From: Lachnospiraceae bacterium UBA3273 | GTDB lineage: Bacteria > Bacillota > Clostridia > Lachnospirales > Lachnospiraceae | Length of the DNA: 20,033 nt | Direction of reading: 5' to 3' | Assembly: GCA_002362385.1 (NCBI GenBank) | Contig: DEUB01000020.1 | Location: 1-20,033 of the forward strand | Shown: piece by piece, positions 6,465-15,299 of the stretch | Layout: each line of letters starts with the position of its first letter | Numbering within the stretch: position 1 is the stretch's first letter | Notes under the pieces: model-generated | Told to the model about the DNA's origin: nothing | Seen by the model: the letters and a program-made list of their open reading frames with translations, nothing else | Databases searched by the model: none | Made by a program: the position numbers and the translations under genes

Positions 6465-7961
6465 ATGCTGCAGAAAAAAGAGTACAAGTTTTGGTTTTGT
6501 ACCGGTTCACAGGATCTTTATGGCGATGAGTGCCTGAAAAAGGTTGCTGAGCATTCCCGTAAAATCGTGGAGGGCTTGAATAATTCAGGGATTCTCCCCT
6601 ATGAGGTCGTATGGAAGCCCACTTTGATTACCAATGAATTGATCAGGAAAACTTTTAACGAGGCTAATCTGGACGAGACCTGTGCGGGCGTCATTACGTG
6701 GATGCACACCTTCTCTCCTGCAAAGTCATGGATATTGGGGCTGCAGGAGTTTAGAAAACCGCTTCTTCATCTGCACACGCAGTTCAATGAAGAGCTGCCG
6801 TATGATACCATCGATATGGATTTCATGAATGAAAACCAGTCCGCCCATGGAGACCGTGAATACGGACATATTGTGAGCAGGATGCGCATTGAAAGAAAGG
6901 TTGTGGTAGGTCACTGGTCGGATCCCGTTGTGGCGGGCAAGATCGCCATGTGGATGAGAACGGCGGTGGGCATTGTCGAAAGCAGCCATATCCGCGTTAT
7001 GCGCGTGGCGGATAATATGAGGAACGTGGCGGTTACAGAGGGCGACAAGGTTGAGGCGCAGATCAAATTCGGCTGGGAGGTAGACGCATATCCCGTCAAT
7101 GAGATCGCGGAAAGTGTGGACAGTGTTTCCGAAGGAGATGTCAACGCTTTAGTGGAAGAGTATTACGATAAGTATGAGATTCTGTTAGAGGGCAGGGATC
7201 CCGAAGAATTTAAAAAGCATGTTGCCGTTCAGGCCCGGATCGAGATCGGCTTTGAGAGATTTTTAGAGGAAAAGAATTATCAGGCCATCGTGACCCATTT
7301 TGGGGATCTGGGAGCTTTAAAGCAGCTTCCGGGACTTGCGATCCAGAGGTTGATGGAGAAAGGGTATGGATTCGGGGCAGAAGGCGACTGGAAAGTGGCG
7401 GCTATGGTACGCCTTATGAAGATCATGACCTCCGATCTGAAGAACCCCAAAGGAACCTCTATGCTGGAAGATTATACTTATAATCTGGTCAAAGGAAAAG
7501 AAGGCATTTTGCAGGCGCATATGCTGGAGATCTGTCCAACCATTGCAGAAGGACCTATCAGTATTAAATGCCAGCCTTTGAGTATGGGAGATAGGGAAGA
7601 TCCGGCGAGACTGGTGTTTGAGTCCAAGGAGGGACATGGTATCGCAACTTCTCTCATTGATCTTGGCAACAGATTCCGTCTGATCATCAATGATGTGGAA
7701 TGCAAAAAGATTGAAAAACCCATGCCTCATTTGCCGGTAGCAAGCAATTTCTGGACGCCGGAGCCGGATATGTATACAGGGGCGGAAGCATGGATTCTGG
7801 CAGGAGGCGCCCATCATACGGCATTTACTTATGATCTTACGGCGGAGCAGATGGGAGAATGGGCAAACGCAATGGGCATTGAAGCGGTTTATATCGACAA
7901 GGATACAAAGATCCGCGAATTTAAGAAAGAACTTATGTTGGGAGAGATATTTTATAAATAA
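6465..7961 (+). CDS. araA: L-arabinose isomerase
   Basis: This 498-aa cytoplasmic enzyme interconverts L-arabinose and L-ribulose, a Mn2+-dependent reaction that opens arabinose catabolism. Length agrees with the usual roughly 490-500 residues. The N-terminus KFWFCTGSQDLYG is diagnostic of the family. The catalytic and metal residues are recognisable: Glu in FGAEGDWKVAAMVRLMK (about 305), Glu in TSMLEDYTYN (about 332), His in LQAHMLEICPTIAEGP (about 349), and the HH pair in ILAGGAHHTAFTYDL (about 446-447). AAGGAGG lies upstream of the ATG. It is the first gene of an araA-araB-araD cluster directly behind a dyad-containing promoter. Confidence 0.97.
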   Translation: MLQKKEYKFWFCTGSQDLYGDECLKKVAEHSRKIVEGLNNSGILPYEVVWKPTLITNELIRKTFNEANLDETCAGVITWMHTFSPAKSWILGLQEFRKPLLHLHTQFNEELPYDTIDMDFMNENQSAHGDREYGHIVSRMRIERKVVVGHWSDPVVAGKIAMWMRTAVGIVESSHIRVMRVADNMRNVAVTEGDKVEAQIKFGWEVDAYPVNEIAESVDSVSEGDVNALVEEYYDKYEILLEGRDPEEFKKHVAVQARIEIGFERFLEEKNYQAIVTHFGDLGALKQLPGLAIQRLMEKGYGFGAEGDWKVAAMVRLMKIMTSDLKNPKGTSMLEDYTYNLVKGKEGILQAHMLEICPTIAEGPISIKCQPLSMGDREDPARLVFESKEGHGIATSLIDLGNRFRLIINDVECKKIEKPMPHLPVASNFWTPEPDMYTGAEAWILAGGAHHTAFTYDLTAEQMGEWANAMGIEAVYIDKDTKIREFKKELMLGEIFYK

Positions 7962-7968
7962 AGTGTGA

Positions 7969-8016
7969 AGAGGGCATGGCGGAAAGAATAAGATTCGGTT
8001 CTGCCATAAGCCCTCT
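7969..8016 (+). promoter_or_regulatory. Stem-loop between araA and araB
   Basis: AGAGGGC (7969-7975) pairs with GCCCTCT (8010-8016), and GGC (7978-7980) with GCC (8003-8005), making an imperfect hairpin just after the araA stop. No T-run follows, so it is not a clear terminator. It could stabilise or delimit the araA transcript. The remaining gap to 8125 is AT-rich; a weak promoter there cannot be excluded, but no well-spaced pair of boxes stands out. Confidence 0.5.
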
Positions 8017-8125
8017 GACGCTGAAAACGATCAGTTATTTAGTATTTTGTGTAAATGGTATGTTATATTTAAGAGAAGGAAACCAATATTAAGACAGATG
8101 ATTTTGAGAAGATGGAGAGTGGGAC

Positions 8126-9715
8126 ATGGACAAAAAATTATTAATTGAAGAAGGAAAGACCTTTCTGGGCATTGAGCTTGGCTCTACCAGGATCAAGGGC
8201 GTTTTGATCGATGAAAAAGGAACTCCCCTGGCGGCGGGAAGCTACGAATGGGAAAACCGGTATGTGGACGGCATATGGACCTATTCCCTGGAGGATGTCT
8301 GGAAGGGTATGCAGGGCTGCTATCAGGACTTGTTAAAGGATGTTAAAGAGCAGTATGGCGCAACCATTACAAAGATCGGCTCTATGGGATTTTCAGCCAT
8401 GATGCACGGCTATCTGGCGTTTGACAAAGAGGATAACCTGCTGGTGCCCTTCAGAACATGGAGAAACACCATTACCGAGGAGGCTGCTTCTAAACTGACG
8501 AAGGAGTTCAACTACAATATTCCCCAGAGATGGAGCATTGCCCATTTATATCAGGCTGTATTAAATAAAGAGGAGCATGTGAAGGACGTTGCTTTCTTTA
8601 CCACCCTGGCGGGTTATGTACATTATAAGCTGACGGGACAAAAGGTCCTGGGAGTGGGAGACGCTTCGGGCATGTTTCCCATCGATGTTAAGACCGGCGA
8701 TTATGACGGGAACATGATCGATAAATTCAACGAACTGACAAAACCTGAAGGATTTTCATGGAAGCTGGAGGATATTCTGCCTAAAGTCCTGACGGCGGGC
8801 GAAAATGCCGGAGCGCTTACAAAGGAAGGCGCCGCCCTTCTGGATGTGAGCGGAAATCTTCAGGCGGGCGTTCCCGTATGCCCTCCCGAGGGCGATGCCG
8901 GAACGGGAATGGCGGCTACCAACAGCGTAGGCAAAAGAACGGGAAACGTTTCGGCGGGCACCAGCGTATTTGCCATGATCGTACTGGAGAAGGAGCTTTC
9001 CAAGGTTTATCCCCAGATCGACCTTGTGACTACGCCGGACGGGGCCCTTGTGGCAATGGTGCACTGCAACAACTGTACTTCCGACCTGAATGCCTGGGTC
9101 AATATTTTTGATGAATTTGCGGAAAGCCTGGGCGGCAGGGTGGATAAAAATAAGCTGTTTTCCGTACTTTATAACAAGGCCATGGAAGGGGATGCAGACT
9201 GCGGCGGGCTGGTTTCCTACAATTACTTTTCCGGAGAGCCGGTAACGGGCTTTGATGAAGGGGCTCCTTTGTTTGTGAGAAAAGCGGAAGATAAGTTTAA
9301 TCTTGCTAACTTTATGAGGGCGCACTTATATTCTTCCCTGGCGGCTTTGAAAGCGGGATTAGACCTTTTGTTTAAGGAAGAGTCCGTAGAGGTGGACGAA
9401 ATGTTCGGCCACGGCGGTTTGTTTAAAACAAAGGGCGTGGGACAGAGAGTGGCGGCTGCGGCAATGAATACCTCCGTATCCGTTATGGAAACCGCGGGAG
9501 AAGGCGGAGCATGGGGCATCGCCCTGCTTGCGGCCTATATGCAGAATAAAGAAGAGGGCGAAAGCCTGGGAGATTATCTGAAAAATAAAATCTTCGCAGG
9601 ACAGAGCGGTAGCAGCATGGATCCGGTAAAAGAGGATGTGGAAGGCTTTGAAAAGTTCATGAAACGTTATATGGAAGGTCTGGCAATTGAACGTGCGGCC
9701 GTAGACGCGCTCTAA
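8126..9715 (+). CDS. araB: FGGY-family L-ribulokinase (AraB function)
   Basis: This 529-aa sugar kinase has the actin-like ATPase fold of the FGGY family. Phosphate loop 1 is FLGIELGSTRIKGVLID (residues 13-29). A sugar-contacting segment MGFSAMMHGYLAFD lies near 90, the second-domain phosphate loop TGNVSAGTSVFAMIVL near 272-287, and a C-terminal adenosine-site segment EMFGHGGLFKTKGVGQRVAAAA near 425-446. The annotation as L-ribulokinase, giving L-ribulose 5-phosphate, rests on its place between araA and araD. By sequence alone it could be called a xylulokinase-like FGGY kinase: it has the GIELGSTRIK form, which I recall from Bacteroides and clostridial AraB, rather than the classical enteric AraB N-terminus. 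It is likely cotranscribed with araA despite a 164-base gap. Confidence 0.82.
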   Translation: MDKKLLIEEGKTFLGIELGSTRIKGVLIDEKGTPLAAGSYEWENRYVDGIWTYSLEDVWKGMQGCYQDLLKDVKEQYGATITKIGSMGFSAMMHGYLAFDKEDNLLVPFRTWRNTITEEAASKLTKEFNYNIPQRWSIAHLYQAVLNKEEHVKDVAFFTTLAGYVHYKLTGQKVLGVGDASGMFPIDVKTGDYDGNMIDKFNELTKPEGFSWKLEDILPKVLTAGENAGALTKEGAALLDVSGNLQAGVPVCPPEGDAGTGMAATNSVGKRTGNVSAGTSVFAMIVLEKELSKVYPQIDLVTTPDGALVAMVHCNNCTSDLNAWVNIFDEFAESLGGRVDKNKLFSVLYNKAMEGDADCGGLVSYNYFSGEPVTGFDEGAPLFVRKAEDKFNLANFMRAHLYSSLAALKAGLDLLFKEESVEVDEMFGHGGLFKTKGVGQRVAAAAMNTSVSVMETAGEGGAWGIALLAAYMQNKEEGESLGDYLKNKIFAGQSGSSMDPVKEDVEGFEKFMKRYMEGLAIERAAVDAL

Positions 9716-9752
9716 GGTAAATGCTGCCCGGTATATCATATGGAGGAACAGG

Positions 9753-10448
9753 ATGTTAGAAGAATTAAAAAAACAAGTATATGAAGCCAATATGTTACTG
9801 CCCCATTACGGACTGGTTACTTTTACGTGGGGCAATGTAAGCGGAATTGACAGAGAAAAAGGGCTGTTTGTTATTAAGCCCAGCGGTGTGGATTATGACA
9901 AATTAACGCCTGACGATATGGTCGTTATGGATATGGAGGGCAACCGGGTGGAAGGAAAATACAAGCCATCATCCGATACGCCTACTCATTTAGAGCTTTA
10001 TAAGGCGTTTCCCGAGATCGGCGGCGTTGTCCATACCCACTCATCGTACGCCACCAGCTGGGCACAGGCGGGAAGGAGCATACCCTGTTACGGGACGACC
10101 CATGCAGATTATATTTACGGCGAAGTTCCCTGCTTAAGGTGTCTGACGGAAGAGGAAATTGAAGAAGCATACGAGGAAAATACCGGGCATCTGATCGTCA
10201 ATGAATTTAAGAGAATGGAAAAAGACCCTATGGCGGTGCCTGCCGTTTTGTGTAAAAACCATGGCCCTTTTTCATGGGGAAGGGACGCAAACGAGGCCGT
10301 TCACAACGCAGTGGTTCTTGAGGAAGTTGCCAAAATGGCTTACCGGACGGAAACCATTTATCCCAAGGTAGAGCCTGCCCCTAAGGAACTGCAGGATAAG
10401 CATTATTTCAGAAAGCATGGGGCCAACGCCTATTATGGACAGAATTAA
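9753..10448 (+). CDS. araD: L-ribulose-5-phosphate 4-epimerase
   Basis: This 231-aa class II aldolase-fold enzyme epimerises L-ribulose 5-phosphate to D-xylulose 5-phosphate, delivering arabinose carbon to the pentose phosphate pathway. Visible family features are TWGNVSGIDRE (residues 25-35), IKPSGVDYDKL (about 42-52), SSDTPTHLELYKAF (about 73-86), and the zinc ligands in VVHTHSSYATSWAQAG (His 95 and 97 region) and CKNHGPFSWG (about 167-176). GGAGGAACAGG precedes the ATG. The gene is the last of the ara run and is followed after about 20 bases by a strong hairpin terminator. Confidence 0.96.
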   Translation: MLEELKKQVYEANMLLPHYGLVTFTWGNVSGIDREKGLFVIKPSGVDYDKLTPDDMVVMDMEGNRVEGKYKPSSDTPTHLELYKAFPEIGGVVHTHSSYATSWAQAGRSIPCYGTTHADYIYGEVPCLRCLTEEEIEEAYEENTGHLIVNEFKRMEKDPMAVPAVLCKNHGPFSWGRDANEAVHNAVVLEEVAKMAYRTETIYPKVEPAPKELQDKHYFRKHGANAYYGQN

Positions 10449-10468
10449 ATAGAAAGAGCAATGAAAAG

Positions 10469-10531
10469 AGTTTCAGGGTCCGCTCCCTAAGACAAAGCAA
10501 AGTCCGGGGAGCGGGATTACTGAAACTTTTT
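10469..10531. terminator. Bidirectional intrinsic terminator between araD and the ABC permease
   Basis: AGTTTCAG (10469-10476) pairs with CTGAAACT (10520-10527), and CCGCTCCC (10480-10487) with GGGAGCGG near 10507-10514, giving a long GC-rich stem. On the + strand it ends in TTTTT at 10527-10531. On the - strand the exit is CTCTTTTC, also U-rich. It serves two convergent operons, and its T-run overlaps the stop codon of the leftward gene. Confidence 0.85.
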
Positions 10532-12128
10532 ATAATTCATAACGCTGCCAGGCATCGGGAGCGGATACTTTTTTGTGTAAAAGGGCCGTTATGCCAAGAA
10601 TAACGATGCAGAGAAAAAGTCTGCAGAGGGTGGAGTACTCATCGGGGACCAGAAGGACAAGTATTATGCACAAGACGGAAAGAAAAAGTCCTCCCATGCC
10701 TCCTAACACTGCGGAGATGCTTTGCTTGACGATGGTTACTTCATTCTCCCAGTTGAAAACGGGGAAGTGCAGATTGACTGCAATGCCGTATACACAGGAA
10801 AACAGGATGATGACGGCGGGTATCAGGATAAGAAAAATGCAGTCAGAGAAAGAGCCGGGTTTCAGGGCGGGGATCAGCAGGGGTTCTGATATTAAGTAAA
10901 ACGGAAGTATCAAAAGCAGGTTCATAAGGATCTTGGCATTTAAAATCGATCCGGGGGCTAAGGGCAGACTTTTTAAGATCCACCAGTTTTTGCCCTCCAT
11001 GGAAATGGAGGTGGCCGTGGTAGTCATCGTACAAAAGATCCCTGAAATGACAAAGGGCATAAGGGCGCAGACGTCAAGAGGAATGGGAAGGGATCTTGTA
11101 ATGAGGCCCGTGCCGGTAAAAAGAAGGGCGCCGGAAAGAACGCATCCCATAACAGGGCCTATGATGGTATTGGTCACATAGATGCTGGATGAAAAATAGC
11201 GCTTAAATTCCCGTCTGCACAGGGAAGATATTACGGAATTTGCTTTCATCGATTTTAATTCGTAATTGTGTCTGGCAGAGGTTGCATAAAGGTTTTGGAT
11301 GATGGAGTGGAAAAATACGGAGACGATTGCTGCCGCGGCTGCAAAAACCGCCACAAAAACGCCGATGCAGGCCAGACACGTAGCAAAGCTGCCTGTTATG
11401 ATCCCTTCGCCCAGCCAGACGGCGGGAGGATATATTTTTTTAAGAAGTCCCGTTACAACAGAAGACAATTCCTTGAGCATTTCGGGAGTAATGGTTTCTT
11501 CCATGACGGAGAGCCTGGAGGATGCATACAAGACGAGCAGGACAAACAGCACGGACAAGACGGCTGCCGCCAGGCTTTTGTGTTTCATTCTGGAAGAAAT
11601 GCCTGTGATCACGGCGCCCGCCAGGATAGATGCCGTGATGGGGATAAGAGGGAGGGCAAGTATGCTTAAAACGCCAAGGATATAAAAGGACACCCCGGGC
11701 TTTAAAGACCAGGCATAGACGAAAAGTCCCGGTGTCACGATGAAAAACGCCATGACCAGGTTTTCGACATACAGGCGCAGAAAACGGCTGGCAACGATGG
11801 CTGTGCGGGTTATGGGCAGGGAACAGAGGATATCATAACCGCCTTTTTGAAAAATAACGCTCCCGGCCTTAAAAATGCCAAAGAAAAAAATAAGCAGGCT
11901 GGCAGCAGTGATCAGATATGCGGGAATCAGATCGGCTAATCCCAGCTTGAGCAGCCCGTAGGAGAGGTTCCCTGCATAAAAGACGACCATGGCTATAAGG
12001 AAGAGCCAGAGGATCATGATGGAGAGCTCTTTTTTCTTTCTTTTCCTGTCTTTGGAAAACCTTAAAACATTCAGATTATAAATATTACAAAGCTCCAGCC
12101 CGGTAAGGATTTTTATCTGTTTAAGCAT
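10530..12128 (-). CDS. ABC-2 type transporter permease
   Basis: This 532-aa, strongly hydrophobic protein has at least ten clear membrane segments, starting after a basic cytoplasmic N-terminus (SKDRKRKKKELS near residues 25-36). It lacks the periplasmic-binding-protein-dependent EAA motif of importers. With the overlapping ATPase gene upstream it is expected to form an exporter of the ABC-2 class (drug, lantibiotic, lipid or unknown substrate). The length exceeds the usual 250-400 residues of small ABC-2 permeases, so it may hold a duplicated or large two-half membrane domain. The start ATG at 12126-12128 overlaps the end of the ATPase gene by eight bases and has GGAGGTGG upstream. The substrate cannot be read from sequence. 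Confidence 0.85.
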   Translation of the reverse strand: MLKQIKILTGLELCNIYNLNVLRFSKDRKRKKKELSIMILWLFLIAMVVFYAGNLSYGLLKLGLADLIPAYLITAASLLIFFFGIFKAGSVIFQKGGYDILCSLPITRTAIVASRFLRLYVENLVMAFFIVTPGLFVYAWSLKPGVSFYILGVLSILALPLIPITASILAGAVITGISSRMKHKSLAAAVLSVLFVLLVLYASSRLSVMEETITPEMLKELSSVVTGLLKKIYPPAVWLGEGIITGSFATCLACIGVFVAVFAAAAAIVSVFFHSIIQNLYATSARHNYELKSMKANSVISSLCRREFKRYFSSSIYVTNTIIGPVMGCVLSGALLFTGTGLITRSLPIPLDVCALMPFVISGIFCTMTTTATSISMEGKNWWILKSLPLAPGSILNAKILMNLLLILPFYLISEPLLIPALKPGSFSDCIFLILIPAVIILFSCVYGIAVNLHFPVFNWENEVTIVKQSISAVLGGMGGLFLSVLCIILVLLVPDEYSTLCRLFLCIVILGITALLHKKVSAPDAWQRYEL

Positions 12129-12837
12129 CTTTGACCACCTCCATAAAAATAGATTCCAGGGACTGTCCCTGCTTCAGGATTTCATCCATGTTACCGGAAG
12201 CGATCAGGCTTCCGTCCTTGATGATCGCCACCTTATTGCATAGTTTTTCCGCCACATCCAGCACGTGGGTGGAGAAAAAAATAGCTCCTCCGTTGTCGCA
12301 GGTCTCTTTCATGATATTTTTCAGGATAACGGAGGCTTTAGGGTCCAGCCCTACAAAGGGTTCGTCCAGGATCAACAGCTTTGGTTCGTGGACCAGTGCG
12401 GAAATAATTGCCAGCTTTTGTTTCATGCCATGGGAATAGGTGGAGATCAGATCCCCTAAGGAGGATGTGATCTCAAAGTCGTTTCCGTAACGGCCGATCA
12501 GCTCTTCCCGCCTGTGGGCAGGAACTTTAAAAACGTCTGCAATGAAATTCAGGTACTGGATACCGGTCAGATATTCATACAGATCGGGGTTATCCGGGAT
12601 ATAGGCGAATCTGCTCTTGCATAAGAGGGGATTTTCACGGATACCGGTTCCGTCTATCAGGATTTCCCCGGAATCAAAATCGTGAATGCCGGCAACGCAT
12701 TTTAAGGTTGTTGTCTTGCCTGCGCCGTTGTGGCCGATAAAAGCATAGATATCCCCCGCTTCTATTTCCAGGCAGATATCGGTAACTCCTTTATTGCTGC
12801 CCTTGTAATGTTTGGTTAAATGATCGATCTTAAGCAT
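12121..12837 (-). CDS. ABC transporter ATP-binding protein
   Basis: This 238-aa nucleotide-binding subunit powers export through the overlapping permease. In order it has Walker A GHNGAGKTTT (about residues 35-44), a Q-loop region FAYIPDNPDLYEYLTG (about 72-87), a degenerate signature STYSHGMKQK (about 133-142) replacing LSGGQ, Walker B PKLLILDEPFVGLDP (about 153-167), and the switch histidine in FFSTHVLD (about 187-194). The ILDEP and SHGMKQK forms are typical of ABC-2/CcmA-like exporters, including BcrA-type resistance pumps. The roughly 230-aa size is normal. AGGAGGAAAACG lies before the ATG. It is the first gene of a leftward two-gene operon. Confidence 0.93.
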   Translation of the reverse strand: MLKIDHLTKHYKGSNKGVTDICLEIEAGDIYAFIGHNGAGKTTTLKCVAGIHDFDSGEILIDGTGIRENPLLCKSRFAYIPDNPDLYEYLTGIQYLNFIADVFKVPAHRREELIGRYGNDFEITSSLGDLISTYSHGMKQKLAIISALVHEPKLLILDEPFVGLDPKASVILKNIMKETCDNGGAIFFSTHVLDVAEKLCNKVAIIKDGSLIASGNMDEILKQGQSLESIFMEVVKDA

Positions 12838-12873
12838 AACGTTTTCCTCCTGATATATGAATGATAAACGTAT

Positions 12874-12902
12874 TGTATACTATGACCTTACTGTAAAAGC
12901 AA
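12874..12902 (-). promoter_or_regulatory. Leftward promoter for the ABC transporter operon
   Basis: Read on the - strand, TTGCTT (12902-12897), a 17-base spacer and TATACA (12879-12874) give a plausible sigma-A promoter. It ends about 37 bases before the ATPase start codon. The -35 box is only a partial match. Between this and the argF promoter (about 12903-13041) I see no gene and no clear terminator. Confidence 0.5.
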
Positions 12903-13041
12903 CAGGTGCCCTAAGGGAAAGGTAGAATTTTTTTCAATATAAGCCGGTTTGGCATAAATATCCGGGAATAGTTTAACCATTAAAAGAAACTTTAATCTTT
13001 AAAAGAGCCTGTGACTTGGGGTTTTGATAGCCTGCTAGGGC

Positions 13042-13070
13042 TTGCAACAAAGGAAAGGATAAGTTAAGAT
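13042..13070 (+). promoter_or_regulatory. Promoter for the ornithine carbamoyltransferase gene
   Basis: TTGCAA (13042-13047), a 17-base spacer and TAAGAT (13065-13070) make a reasonable sigma-A promoter, giving a leader of about 60 bases. I do not see a convincing ArgR box in the 300-base divergent region. Confidence 0.58.
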
Positions 13071-13139
13071 AAGAAAAGGATACAAACCGGTCATAAAAGT
13101 TGTATGAGATGATGCGGAGGATTTTGAGGAGGACGAAAA

Positions 13140-14132
13140 ATGATAGATTTAAAAGGAAGGCATTTTTTAAAACTGTTGGATTATACGCCGGAGGAGATCA
13201 ATTACCTGCTTGGTCTGGCGGCAGAATATAAGGAAAAAAAGAAAAAAGGAATTCCCGTAGATACTTTAAGGGGCAAGAATGTGGCCCTGATCTTTGAAAA
13301 AACCAGTACACGTACAAGGTGTTCCTTTGAAGTGGCGGCGCATGATCTGGGCATGGGGACGACTTACTTGGATCCCTCCGGTTCCCAGATCGGGAAAAAG
13401 GAGAGCATTGCGGATACGGCAAGAGTGCTGGGAAGGATGTATGAAGGCATAGAATACAGGGGATTTGACCAGGCGATCGTGGAGGAACTTTCACGGTATG
13501 CAGGGGTTCCTGTCTGGAACGGGCTTACCAATGAGTTTCATCCCACCCAGATGTTAGCGGATCTTTTGACCATCAGGGAGCATCTGGGAACATTAAAAGG
13601 GAAAAAGGTAGCTTATATGGGAGACGCCCGCTATAATATGGGTAATTCGTGGATGGTAACCTGCGCAAAGATGGGCATGGATTTTGTGGCATGTGCGCCG
13701 AAGAAGTATTTTCCCTCCGAAGATCTGGTAAAAACCTGTGAGAAAATCGCTGCGCAAACCGGCGGAACCATTACTCTTACTGAAGACGCCATGGAGGGCA
13801 CCAAGGACGCAGATGTGATCTATACGGACGTATGGGTTTCTATGGGCGAACCGGATGAGGTATGGGAGGAAAGGATCAAAGAGCTTTCTCCTTATCAGGT
13901 TAACGGCAGGATCATGGCGAATGCGAAAGATACGGCGATCTTCATGCACTGTCTGCCTGCTTTCCATGATCTGAAGACTAAAATCGGCGCCAAGATGGGA
14001 GAAAGATTCGGCATTACGGAGATGGAAGTGACTGACGAAGTTTTTGAATCCGCCCAGTCGGTGGTCTTTGATGAGGCGGAGAACCGTATGCATACGATCA
14101 AGGCGGTTATGGCGGCAACTCTGGGGGCATAG
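13140..14132 (+). CDS. argF: Ornithine carbamoyltransferase
   Basis: This 330-aa enzyme joins carbamoyl phosphate and L-ornithine to give L-citrulline (arginine synthesis) or runs in reverse in the arginine deiminase route. The carbamoyl-phosphate loop STRTR is at residues 56-60, FHPTQMLAD at about 133-141, the ornithine loop SMGEPDE at 234-240, and HCLPAFHD at 270-277. All active-site motifs are intact, and SMG marks ornithine rather than aspartate specificity. No other arginine gene (argG, argH, arcA or arcC) lies nearby, so the direction in vivo cannot be assigned and the symbol arcB is equally possible. GAGGAGG lies upstream of the ATG. Confidence 0.95.
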   Translation: MIDLKGRHFLKLLDYTPEEINYLLGLAAEYKEKKKKGIPVDTLRGKNVALIFEKTSTRTRCSFEVAAHDLGMGTTYLDPSGSQIGKKESIADTARVLGRMYEGIEYRGFDQAIVEELSRYAGVPVWNGLTNEFHPTQMLADLLTIREHLGTLKGKKVAYMGDARYNMGNSWMVTCAKMGMDFVACAPKKYFPSEDLVKTCEKIAAQTGGTITLTEDAMEGTKDADVIYTDVWVSMGEPDEVWEERIKELSPYQVNGRIMANAKDTAIFMHCLPAFHDLKTKIGAKMGERFGITEMEVTDEVFESAQSVVFDEAENRMHTIKAVMAATLGA

Positions 14133-14237
14133 GTCTGACAGAGCGGCAATTCGGAAGCACAGATTTTGCGGTGTGCGGTGAAAATAACGGAATGTCACGC
14201 TGCCTGCGGCGTGGTTGTTGAATTAGGAGATGCTTAC

Positions 14238-15221
14238 ATGAAAGCGGAAATATTGACCCTGCTCCGGGAAAGGGACGGTTATGTTTCGGGTCAGGAGCTA
14301 TGTGATAAATTTGGCGTTTCCAGAACGGCGGTCTGGAAGGCGATCAACCAGCTGAAGGAAAACGGCTATGAGATCGAGGCTGTTCCCAACAAGGGGTATC
14401 ATCTTGTGGGACAGGAGGATGTTTTAAATGAAAATGAAATCGCCAGCAGGCTGAAGACAAAATGGGCGGGGAGGAAGCTTTACTATGCAAAGGTTACCGG
14501 TTCTACCAATCTGGATGCCAAAAGCCTGCTTGAAAACGGAGCGCCTGAAGGGGTTTTAGCTGTGGCGGGAGAACAGAACCAGGGCAGGGGCAGAAGAGGG
14601 AGAAGCTGGCAGTCGCCCCCTGATACCAATATTTATATGACTTTGGGTCTCCGCCCGGATTTTGCGCCGGACTTAGCGCCTATGATCACGCTGATCGACG
14701 CCATGGCTGTGGCGGAGGCGGTTGAGGAGGTCTGCGGATTAAAGTCCCAGATCAAATGGCCCAACGATGTGGTGATCGGAGGAAAGAAGATTTGCGGGAT
14801 CCTTACGGAAATGAGCACGGAATCCAACGGATATATCCAGTATGTGGTAATCGGTACGGGCATTAACGTAAATGTCAGGGAATTTCCGGAGGAGATCCGG
14901 GACAAAGCCACATCCTTATGCATTGAAAAGGGAGAAAAGATCTTACGGGCTCCCATTGTGGCAAAGTGTATGGAATGTTTTGAAAAATACTATGAGAGAT
15001 TTTTACAGACCATGGATCTGTCCCTTCTCATGGAGGATTACGGAAAGCGTCTGGTCAACAAGGATGCAAAGGTAAAGGTGTTGGATCCCCAGAATGAGTT
15101 TGAAGGAATCGCCAGGGGTATTGATAAAAAGGGCGAGCTTTTGGTGGAAAAAGAAGACGGCAGTATAGAAACCGTTTATGCGGGAGAAGTCAGCGTCAGG
15201 GGCGTTTACGGATATGTATGA
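14238..15221 (+). CDS. birA: Bifunctional biotin-[acetyl-CoA-carboxylase] ligase / repressor
   Basis: This 327-aa protein activates biotin to biotinyl-AMP and transfers it to carrier lysines of biotin enzymes. The N-terminal winged-helix domain (about residues 1-60: SGQELCDKFGVSRTAVWKAI) suggests it also represses biotin genes when loaded with biotinyl-AMP. The catalytic domain has GSTNLDAKSL (about 88-97), the biotinyl-AMP loop GRGRRGRSW (116-124) and the KWPNDVVIGGKKICGIL segment (about 175). A C-terminal SH3-like domain (about 275-325) closes it. The ATG at 14238 is chosen because AGGAG at 14225-14229 precedes it and it opens the helix-turn-helix domain; an upstream GTG (14166) would add 24 residues with no family resemblance. 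Confidence 0.94.
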   Translation: MKAEILTLLRERDGYVSGQELCDKFGVSRTAVWKAINQLKENGYEIEAVPNKGYHLVGQEDVLNENEIASRLKTKWAGRKLYYAKVTGSTNLDAKSLLENGAPEGVLAVAGEQNQGRGRRGRSWQSPPDTNIYMTLGLRPDFAPDLAPMITLIDAMAVAEAVEEVCGLKSQIKWPNDVVIGGKKICGILTEMSTESNGYIQYVVIGTGINVNVREFPEEIRDKATSLCIEKGEKILRAPIVAKCMECFEKYYERFLQTMDLSLLMEDYGKRLVNKDAKVKVLDPQNEFEGIARGIDKKGELLVEKEDGSIETVYAGEVSVRGVYGYV

Positions 15222-15299
15222 GAATGCCGCTTGTGCAGGGCATATGGGTTGGTAAGGAGCATAGATGCATCAATAATGAAAAGAATAGAGGCGTAAGGA

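Noticed and set aside
12838..13139. ArgR operator upstream of the ornithine carbamoyltransferase gene
   Set aside because: Only loose TGAAT-like matches are seen and they lie near the leftward promoter; no paired ARG-box pattern could be supported.
14166..14237. Upstream GTG start for birA
   Set aside because: The added 24 residues do not resemble BirA, and AGGAG at 14225-14229 fits the ATG at 14238.
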